A DNA stretch of 5,165 bases. It comes from Ruaniaceae bacterium (lineage in GTDB: Bacteria > Actinomycetota > Actinomycetes > Actinomycetales > Actinomycetaceae). The translations under genes were made by a program, and so were the position numbers. The notes beneath the pieces are model-generated. The model ran no database searches. It was not told the origin of the DNA and saw only the letters and a program-made list of their open reading frames with translations. The DNA lies in assembly GCA_030450655.1 (NCBI GenBank), contig JAKDIE010000130.1:1-5165 (forward strand), in the 5' to 3' direction. The number at the start of each line of letters is the position of its first letter. The stretch's first letter is position 1. This document shows, piece after piece, positions 1 to 4,482 of the stretch.

Positions 1-83
1 TAGATCACCACTCGGCGTCCGAGCATGGGGGCCTCGCCGGTCTCCACGTCCCGCCGCAGCGTGATCGCGTCGAGTATCTTCGC
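1..83 (-). pseudogene. Continuation of the GltD-like gene beyond an in-frame stop (partial, runs off the left edge)
   Basis: Reading minus-strand codons past the TAG at 84-86 in the same frame gives 27 further residues without a stop. They begin AKILDAIT and end PMLGRRVVI, with a probable Tyr codon cut by the window edge. This matches what follows the FAD-domain segment in GltD-like proteins: a linker, then the first strand of the NAD(P)H-binding Rossmann domain (GRRVV[IV]Y leading to GGGNTAMD in relatives, from memory). So this stretch belongs to the same gene as 84-770. It could be translated only by readthrough, or by reinitiation at an internal ATG (24-26), which has no good ribosome binding site. 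I call it the detached C-terminal part of a broken gene, unless the stop is a sequence error. Confidence 0.7.
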
Positions 84-770
84 CTATTCGCCGGCGGGAA
101 TGTACGCGCGCTTGCCGATGTGCGCGCCCACGGCGAGGAACACGGCGTCGAACTTCGCAGCCTCGGCCTGCAGGTCCTCCACCTTCGTGTTGACCTCCAC
201 CGTCACGCCCATGTCCGTGATGCGCGCCATCTCGGCGTCGAGAATGTCACGCGGCAGGCGGTACGTGGGGATGCCGAACCGCATCATGCCGCCGATCATC
301 GGCCCGGCCTCCTTGACCGTGACCGTGTGGCCCATGCGGCGCAGGTGGTACGCGGCGCTCATGCCGGAGGGGCCGGCGCCAATGATGAGCACGCTCTTGC
401 CGGTATCCGGAACGAGCGGGGTCAGCGCCCAGCCCTCCTTGATCGCCTGGTCTCCAAGGAAACGTTCGACGGCGTTGATCCCCACCGCTTCATCGAGCTC
501 GGCCCGGTTACAGGCAACCTGGCAGGGGTGGTAGCAGACCCGCCCCATGATCGCCGGGAACGGGTTATCCCGCATGAGGACGCGCCAGGCCTCCTCGTAG
601 TTGCCCTCCTCGGCCTCGTACAGCCAGCCCTGGACATTCTCGCCCGCCGGGCACGCGTTGTTGCACGGGGGCAGCAGGCTCACATAGGTGGGGCGTTCGG
701 TGCGCCACGAACCGGTCTGGTTCGCGAGCGATGAGCCCACGTCGAGGGTGATCGCGAATGGCTTTTCCAT
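84..770 (-). CDS. GltD-like FAD/Fe-S NAD(P) oxidoreductase, N-terminal half, ended by in-frame TAG
   Basis: As read this encodes 228 residues. GltD-family proteins are flavoenzymes that move electrons between NAD(P)H and Fe-S centres in a partner enzyme. The N-terminal Fe-S region has Cys36 and Cys40 (PPCNNACP) and Cys79, Cys83 and Cys87 (GRVCYHPCQVAC). The FAD-binding Rossmann motif GAGPSG is at 131-136, with the acidic end of strand 2 at Glu154. The family block GGMMRFGIPTYRLPRDILDAE starts at 160, and the strand FDAVFLAVGA is at 207-216. The start is supported by AGGAGG at 779-784, 8 nt before ATG; it lies inside the last codons of porB, and the gap between the two genes is 3 nt. Relatives are about 450-560 residues long, so this product is truncated: the NAD(P)H domain lies beyond the TAG. 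As fourth gene of a por operon, its likely role is electron exchange between PorGAB and NAD(P) in the cytoplasm (inference). Relatives beside 2-oxoacid oxidoreductases may carry a C-terminal ferredoxin domain, but that part is outside the window. Confidence 0.85.
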   Translation of the reverse strand: MEKPFAITLDVGSSLANQTGSWRTERPTYVSLLPPCNNACPAGENVQGWLYEAEEGNYEEAWRVLMRDNPFPAIMGRVCYHPCQVACNRAELDEAVGINAVERFLGDQAIKEGWALTPLVPDTGKSVLIIGAGPSGMSAAYHLRRMGHTVTVKEAGPMIGGMMRFGIPTYRLPRDILDAEMARITDMGVTVEVNTKVEDLQAEAAKFDAVFLAVGAHIGKRAYIPAGE

Positions 771-773
771 GAG

Positions 774-1811
774 TCAGTCCTCCTGGGGCGCGGCCGGGTA
801 GGCCGGGATAGTGGAGTCGTCCAGCAGGCCGTATCGCACGATGTTGCGATCGGCCATCGCCTGCAGCGCGTCGATCACGTCGTCTTGGCGCGGCTTGAAG
901 AGGTGGGCGAAGCGCCGTTGCAGCTTCAGGTACTCCTCGACCTGCACGCGCTGGCGAATCTTCGAGGACGCCACCACCTCGCCGTGCTCAGCCTCGAATA
1001 CCGGGAAGAGCCCGGATTGGGAGGCCAGACGCGCCAGCTTGATCGTGTCCTGCGATGCCGATCCCCAGCCGAGCGGGCACGGCACCATCACGTGCAGGTA
1101 GCGGGCGCCGCGCATGGACATGGCGCGCTGCACCTTGTACTCGAGATCCCGCAGATCCGCCACGGTGGCGGTGGCCACGTACGGAATCTCGTGCGCCATC
1201 GCGATACGCGGCACGTTCTTGCCCTGCCCGAACACGTTGCCCGGATGCTCGCCCACGGCCTGCGTGGTGGCCGTGCGCGCGGCGGGCGGCGTGGCGCCGG
1301 AGCGTTGCACGCCCGTGTTCATGTACGCCTCGTTGTCGTAGCAGACGTAGAGGACGTCGTCGTTCCGCTCGAACATGCCGGAGAGGCACGCGAAACCGAT
1401 ATCCACGGTGCCGCCGTCGCCGCCCTGCGCGAGCACGCGGATGTCCTCGCGCCCCTTCGCCCGCAGCGCCGCCTGCACGCCCGTGGCCACGGCCGGGGCA
1501 TTACCGAACAGCGAGTGCAGCCAGGGCAGTTGCCACGACGTCTCGGGGTAGGGAGTCGAGAACACCTCGAGGCAGCCCGTGGCGTTGACGGCCATGACCT
1601 TGCCCTCCGCGGAGGCGAGCGCGGCATCCACCACGTAGCGGGCGCCGAGCGCCTCGCCGCAACCCTGGCAGGCGCGGTGACCGGAGGTGAGCGCGTTGGC
1701 GCGATCCTCCTCGGATTGGAAGGACCGAAGTTGCAGCGGCACGAGCCTGTTGCCGACGGCGAAGGACCCGGTCTGGTAGAACTTCAGCTTTTCGTTCGTG
1801 ATCGTTGACAT
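774..1811 (-). CDS. porB: Pyruvate:ferredoxin (2-oxoacid) oxidoreductase beta subunit, TPP-binding
   Basis: The 345-residue product is the thiamine-diphosphate and [4Fe-4S] subunit that decarboxylates pyruvate and starts electron transfer. Four candidate cluster ligands are visible: Cys48 and Cys51 (CQGCG), Cys80 (ATGCLEV) and Cys245 (VPCPLGW). The TPP/Mg motif begins GDGGTVDIG at 131 and closes with YDNEAYMNTG at 158-167, a very typical PorB signature followed by QRSGATPP. Length suits a PorB (roughly 290-345), with a somewhat long N-terminus before the first Cys pair. I place the start at 1811, not at the longer ATG at 1856, because GAGGAG (1817-1822) lies 5 nt before 1811 and the longer form would run back into porA. 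It follows porA with a 13-nt gap and is coupled to the GltD-like gene 3 nt downstream. The beta subunit alone does not fully fix the substrate, so a related 2-oxoacid is possible. Confidence 0.95.
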   Translation of the reverse strand: MSTITNEKLKFYQTGSFAVGNRLVPLQLRSFQSEEDRANALTSGHRACQGCGEALGARYVVDAALASAEGKVMAVNATGCLEVFSTPYPETSWQLPWLHSLFGNAPAVATGVQAALRAKGREDIRVLAQGGDGGTVDIGFACLSGMFERNDDVLYVCYDNEAYMNTGVQRSGATPPAARTATTQAVGEHPGNVFGQGKNVPRIAMAHEIPYVATATVADLRDLEYKVQRAMSMRGARYLHVMVPCPLGWGSASQDTIKLARLASQSGLFPVFEAEHGEVVASSKIRQRVQVEEYLKLQRRFAHLFKPRQDDVIDALQAMADRNIVRYGLLDDSTIPAYPAAPQED

Positions 1812-1824
1812 GATCTCTCCTCGC

Positions 1825-3078
1825 TCAGTGCGCCGTCGCCCGGCCGATACCCACATCGCGAATCATGTTCTCCGCGATCGGACCGGACCGGCGATTGGCC
1901 CGCTCCCGTACGAGTTCCTTCTCAACCAGTTCCTTGTCCAGGTCCAGGAAACTGAAGTGCTCTAGGGTGCCCGCTTCGGCGTCGTCGATCATTCCGTGCA
2001 GAGACGCCTTCGTGATGGGGCGGCCGCCGAGACCAGCCGCAACCTCGTAATTCTCGATCGGGTGCGGGGACAGCGCCGCGCGGCAGTGGGCCGCCACGAT
2101 CCCGCCGAGACCCACCGAGAACGCCTTCTCGACCGCGACGAACCGCTGCGCGTGCTGGAGGACCTCGCGCACGGCCTCGAGCGGGAAGGGGCGGAACGAG
2201 GTGATGCCGAGCGCGCCGATCTTCTCGCCGCGCTCGCGCCGCTCATCGATCACGTCCTTGATGGTGCCAAGGACCGAGCCGAGCGCCACGATGATCGTCT
2301 CGGCATCCTCGCACTTGTACGGGCGCACGAGGCCGCCAGAATCACGGCCGAAGCTCTCCTTGAACGAGGCCGCCACCTCCGGGATGAGTTCGAGGGCCTC
2401 CATTTGCTTGTGGTGGGCGAGGTACTTGACCTCGGTGAACGCCTCGGGGCCCACCATCGCTCCGATCGAGACGGGATCGTCCACGTCGAGGGACTGGCGG
2501 GGCACGTACGGCGGCAGCCACGCCTGGACCTGCTCGCGGGTGGGGACGTCCACCTCCTCCATCGCGTGGGTGAGGATGAAGCCGTCCATGCAGACCATCA
2601 CGGGGATCGAGAGTTCCTCGGCGATGCGGAACGCTTGGACGTGCAGGTCCGCGGCTTCCTGGTTGGTCTCGGCGAAGAGCTGCAGCCAGCCGGAATCACG
2701 CTGCGACATGGAGTCCGAGTGATCGTTCCAGATGTTGATCGGGCCGCCGATCGCCCGGTTGGCCACCGTCATCACGATCGGCAGACCGAGGCCTGAGGCG
2801 TTGTAGACGGCCTCGACCATGTAGAGCAGGCCCTGGGACGCCGTCGCCGTGTACGTGCGGGCGCCGGTTGCGGAAGAGCCGATCGCCACGGACATCGCGG
2901 CGAACTCACTCTCCACGTTCACGTACTGGCAGTTGGGGATCTCGCCGCGCTTCACGATCGCCGAGAGCTCCTCGACGATGTGGGTTTGCGGGGAGATGGG
3001 GTAGGCGCAGATCACCTCGGGGAGGCACGCGGATACGGCTCGGGCGACTGCCTGCGAGCCTTCAATCTGCTCACGCAT
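1825..3078 (-). CDS. porA: Pyruvate:ferredoxin (2-oxoacid) oxidoreductase alpha subunit
   Basis: The 417-residue product is the PorA subunit, which shapes the active site with PorB and binds the aminopyrimidine side of TPP. The N-terminal pyrimidine-binding domain has YPISPQTH at 26-33, the conserved acidic segment VESEFAAMS with Glu56 and Glu58, and TATASQGL. Next come the typical POR stretch NIWNDHSDSMSQRDSGW, the domain end VCMDGFILTH followed by VDVP, and a transketolase-C-like domain with IIVALGSVLGT and SFRPFP. Layout and length match PorA of the multi-subunit pyruvate enzymes rather than the fused gamma-alpha KorA of 2-oxoglutarate enzymes, so pyruvate is the best substrate guess, with branched-chain 2-oxoacids as an alternative. 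The ATG lies inside the end of porG (8-nt overlap, ATGCGTGA) and has AAGGAG at 3086-3091, 7 nt upstream, which indicates translational coupling. No frameshift or missing block is seen. Confidence 0.94.
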   Translation of the reverse strand: MREQIEGSQAVARAVSACLPEVICAYPISPQTHIVEELSAIVKRGEIPNCQYVNVESEFAAMSVAIGSSATGARTYTATASQGLLYMVEAVYNASGLGLPIVMTVANRAIGGPINIWNDHSDSMSQRDSGWLQLFAETNQEAADLHVQAFRIAEELSIPVMVCMDGFILTHAMEEVDVPTREQVQAWLPPYVPRQSLDVDDPVSIGAMVGPEAFTEVKYLAHHKQMEALELIPEVAASFKESFGRDSGGLVRPYKCEDAETIIVALGSVLGTIKDVIDERRERGEKIGALGITSFRPFPLEAVREVLQHAQRFVAVEKAFSVGLGGIVAAHCRAALSPHPIENYEVAAGLGGRPITKASLHGMIDDAEAGTLEHFSFLDLDKELVEKELVRERANRRSGPIAENMIRDVGIGRATAH

Positions 3079-3643
3079 CGATGGGCTCCTTCATGACGAG
3101 TGCGTATGCCGCACGGGCGGCGGTGGTGTTCGCGGCGGCGAGCTTCTCGGGGAACTTCCGGCGCAGCGCGTGGGCGATGGAGTCCACCTTGAAGCGGCCC
3201 GTCAGCGCGGCGAGCGCCCCGAGCAGCACCACGTTCGGCAGCGGGCGGCCGATGTGCTCGCGGGCGATGTCCGTGGCAGGGACCGTGACGATCCGAGCCG
3301 GATCGCGGCCCTCCAGGAGATCGCTCAGGCCGAGTTCCTCGATGGTCTTCGACGAGTTGATCACCACGTAGCCATCGGGCTTCAGCCCGGCGAAAACGTC
3401 CGCCGAGAAGAGCAGCGTCGAGTCCTGGATGATGAGTGCATCGGGCGCGAGAACTGGCTCTCTGGTGCGGATCTCGCCCTCGGAGATTCGGCAGTAGGAG
3501 ACGACTGGCGCCCCGGTGCGCTCCGAACCAAACGAGGGAAATGCTTGAACATGATGGCCTTCTTCGAACGCAGCGAGGGACAGCAACTCTGCTGCCGTCA
3601 CGACACCTTGTCCGCCTCGGCCGTGAATTCTGACCTCGAACAT
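3071..3643 (-). CDS. porG: Pyruvate:ferredoxin (2-oxoacid) oxidoreductase gamma subunit
   Basis: First gene of the operon, 190 residues from the start I prefer. PorG is the gamma domain found in all 2-oxoacid:ferredoxin oxidoreductases. It packs against the alpha and beta subunits and is often linked to CoA binding. Visible motifs are HGRGGQGVVTAAELL at the N-terminus, AFPSFGSERTGAPV after it, the strand PDALIIQDSTLL in the middle, and PNVVLLGALAALTG toward the C-terminus. An in-frame ATG at 3712 would add 23 residues beginning MPPQHIPGL. I reject it because family proteins start at M[FY]EVRIHGRGGQG, because it has no good ribosome binding site, and because the added codons would cover a 30-bp palindrome and a promoter-like hexamer. 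The ATG at 3643 has no Shine-Dalgarno but has TACCTT ending 6 nt upstream, which fits a leaderless mRNA. No delta-subunit (ferredoxin) gene lies between this gene and porA, as it would in many four-subunit clusters. Confidence 0.93.
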   Translation of the reverse strand: MFEVRIHGRGGQGVVTAAELLSLAAFEEGHHVQAFPSFGSERTGAPVVSYCRISEGEIRTREPVLAPDALIIQDSTLLFSADVFAGLKPDGYVVINSSKTIEELGLSDLLEGRDPARIVTVPATDIAREHIGRPLPNVVLLGALAALTGRFKVDSIAHALRRKFPEKLAAANTTAARAAYALVMKEPIDA

Positions 3644-3649
3644 AGGACC

Positions 3650-3655
3650 AAGGTA
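3650..3655 (-). promoter_or_regulatory. Candidate -10 box (TACCTT) of the por operon, leaderless start
   Basis: On the minus strand the hexamer TACCTT fits the actinobacterial TANNNT -10 consensus. It ends 6 nt before the A of the porG ATG at 3643, so transcription would begin on the start codon itself. No TTGACA-like hexamer lies at the expected -35 place (around 3673-3678 it reads AGGATG), so the promoter may depend on an activator. This is an inference from spacing alone. Confidence 0.5.
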
Positions 3656-3670
3656 ACCCGTGACGGGGGC

Positions 3671-3700
3671 CACATCCTGGGGATTAAGTCCCGGAATGTG
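3671..3700. promoter_or_regulatory. 30-bp imperfect palindrome, candidate operator/activator site for porGAB
   Basis: The outer arms CACAT (3671-3675) and ATGTG (3696-3700) are exact complements. The inner arms GGG (3679-3681) and CCC (3690-3692) also pair, and the centre is TTAA (3684-3687). In all, 11 of 15 symmetric base pairs match. Relative to a leaderless porG start at 3643 the site spans about -28 to -57 and is centred near -42.5, where class II activators bind, and the promoter has no recognisable -35 box. Which protein binds is unknown; I do not recognise the site as a known Rex or CRP/FNR consensus. Confidence 0.45.
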
Positions 3701-3727
3701 CTGCGGCGGCATAGCCGCTCACTGCGC

Positions 3728-3764
3728 AGCCTTACGGAGGCTCACGAGCGGCCCCGATTGGCCG
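3728..3764. repeat. Two small inverted repeats between the divergent promoters
   Basis: AGCCT (3728-3732) and AGGCT (3738-3742) form a 5-bp dyad around a 5-nt centre. CGGCC (3749-3753) and GGCCG (3760-3764) form another around 6 nt. Neither is followed by a T run. If both genes are leaderless, this stretch lies upstream of both promoters and is not part of either transcript, so a terminator role is unlikely. They may be protein-binding sites or chance in GC-rich DNA. Confidence 0.25.
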
Positions 3765-3805
3765 GACTTCCACGCAAAACCTCGCCAGCGATCCATGTGC
3801 CGCAA

Positions 3806-3837
3806 GCAATCGCTAACGTGATTGCAGAGTGCTAGCA
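3806..3837. promoter_or_regulatory. Candidate vapBC operator (inverted repeat plus TGCTAGCA palindrome)
   Basis: GCAATC (3806-3811) and GATTGC (3820-3825) are exact inverted repeats 8 nt apart. TGCTAGCA (3830-3837) is a perfect 8-bp palindrome overlapping the -10 box. CGCTAACG (3811-3818) resembles the palindrome at 5 of 8 positions, with centres 19 bp apart, about two helical turns. The gonococcal FitAB complex, whose antitoxin is a ribbon-helix-helix protein like this one, is known to bind an inverted repeat of TGCTATCA (from memory), one base away from TGCTAGCA. Autorepression of vapBC through this site is therefore likely but inferred. Confidence 0.5.
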
Positions 3838-3838
3838 T
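3833..3838 (+). promoter_or_regulatory. Candidate -10 box (TAGCAT) of vapBC, leaderless start
   Basis: TAGCAT fits TANNNT and ends 6 nt before the A of the vapB ATG at 3845, so the mRNA would start on the start codon. There is no convincing Shine-Dalgarno before vapB; the nearby GGG at 3839-3841 is too close. The box overlaps the TGCTAGCA palindrome, so antitoxin bound there would block RNA polymerase. Confidence 0.55.
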
Positions 3839-3844
3839 GGGTTC

Positions 3845-4072
3845 ATGTCGACTCTCTACATTCGTGACGTCTCAGAGGAGACCGCCGAGACGCTGAAGCG
3901 GCGCGCTGCCGCGTCCGGACTGTCCCTCTCGGCCTACGTTGCGGGCCAACTGGACAGCCTCGCCGCGCGGCCCTCGAACGAGGAAGTCGTGGAGAGGCTG
4001 CGGTCGATGGACCGCACGACTGGCCCATCGTCGTCAGACATTCTCGAAACGCTCCACGAGAACCGCCGATGA
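3845..4072 (+). CDS. vapB: VapB/FitA-like ribbon-helix-helix antitoxin
   Basis: The 75-residue product begins with a short strand (STLYIRDVSEE) and two helices (ETAETLKRRAAASG, then LSLSAYVAGQLDSLAA). This is the ribbon-helix-helix layout of FitA/Arc-type antitoxins, which dimerise to bind operator DNA. The C-terminal part, about residues 42-75, is charged and probably winds around the PIN toxin to block its active site (known for the family, inferred here). The size is typical. Its stop overlaps the vapC start as ATGA, so the two are translationally coupled. The ATG at 3837 is out of frame and unusable. The start at 3845 has a -10-like hexamer at leaderless spacing. The symbol is generic for this family and does not imply orthology to a named locus. 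Confidence 0.87.
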   Translation: MSTLYIRDVSEETAETLKRRAAASGLSLSAYVAGQLDSLAARPSNEEVVERLRSMDRTTGPSSSDILETLHENRR

Positions 4073-4473
4073 TCGTGGTGGACGCCTCGGCGATGGTCGA
4101 GGCGCTCGTAGGCAAGGAGATCGATGATCGCCTGCTTACCCTCCTCGAGGGCGAGATCGCCGCACCACACCTGCTCGATGCCGAGGTGCTTTCCGTCCTG
4201 CGAGGCCTCACGCTCGGAGGCACGCTATCGGAGGAGCATGCGGACCGTGCACGTCACAACTACTTCGCGTTCAACGTCGTTCGGTACGATTCGGCACCAC
4301 TCGCCGAGCGCGTGTGGGCCCTCCGCCACAACTACACCTCGTACGATGCCCACTACATCGCGCTCTCTGAGGCGCTCCACGCCCCTCTGGCAACATGCGA
4401 TCGGAAGCTTGCAGGGAACGGACACCGCGCCGTCGTCGACGTGTTTCCGAGAAGCCACCCAGCGGGGCCGTAG
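4069..4473 (+). CDS. vapC: VapC-family PIN-domain ribonuclease toxin
   Basis: The 134-residue product is a PIN-domain protein. Such toxins cut specific RNAs (often tRNA or rRNA) with Mg2+ or Mn2+ and halt translation when the antitoxin is lost. The four acidic positions expected for metal binding are visible: Asp5 (VVDASA), Glu39 (LLDAEVLSVL), Asp93 (SYDAHYIALSEAL) and Asp111 (ATCDRKLA), so the active site looks intact. The C-terminus runs past the last strand as a short tail, PRSHPAGP. Translation is coupled to vapB by ATGA, and only a weak purine-rich stretch precedes the ATG. The RNA target cannot be read from the sequence. The ATP-grasp gene starts 9 nt after the stop, yet the TAG stop is also the start of that gene's -10-like box. 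Confidence 0.92.
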   Translation: MIVVDASAMVEALVGKEIDDRLLTLLEGEIAAPHLLDAEVLSVLRGLTLGGTLSEEHADRARHNYFAFNVVRYDSAPLAERVWALRHNYTSYDAHYIALSEALHAPLATCDRKLAGNGHRAVVDVFPRSHPAGP

Positions 4474-4476
4474 GCT
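4471..4476 (+). promoter_or_regulatory. Candidate -10 box (TAGGCT) of the ATP-grasp gene, overlapping the vapC stop codon
   Basis: TAGGCT fits TANNNT and ends 6 nt before the GTG at 4483, the same spacing as at porG and vapB. Its first three bases are the TAG stop codon of vapC. No Shine-Dalgarno precedes the GTG. This suggests the ATP-grasp gene has its own leaderless promoter, besides any readthrough from vapBC. No clear -35 box is seen. Confidence 0.5.
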
Positions 4477-4482
4477 CGTCCC

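Noticed and set aside
84..86. Pyrrolysine or other recoding of the TAG
   Set aside because: No family reason to expect a special residue here, no visible recoding element, and an ordinary nonsense change or base-call error is simpler. Kept only as a remote alternative.
885..1808. Long plus-strand open frame of 307 codons opposite porB
   Set aside because: Arg/His/Gly/Ala-rich translation with no domain motifs. It is a mirror effect of GC-rich third positions in the real gene.
1812..1856. Longer porB starting at ATG 1856 (15 extra residues)
   Set aside because: It would overlap the end of porA by 32 nt, while the ATG at 1811 has GAGGAG at 5-nt spacing.
3644..3712. Longer porG starting at ATG 3712 (23 extra residues, MPPQHIPGL...)
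   Set aside because: No ribosome binding site, no family similarity in the extension, and the stretch contains the palindrome and the -10-like hexamer, so it reads as control DNA.
3728..3764. Rho-independent terminator formed by the two small inverted repeats
   Set aside because: Stems are short, no T run follows on either strand, and the region lies upstream of both divergent promoters.
3837..3839. ATG 8 nt upstream of the vapB start
   Set aside because: Out of frame with vapB; its frame ends after about 19 codons and has no conserved content.
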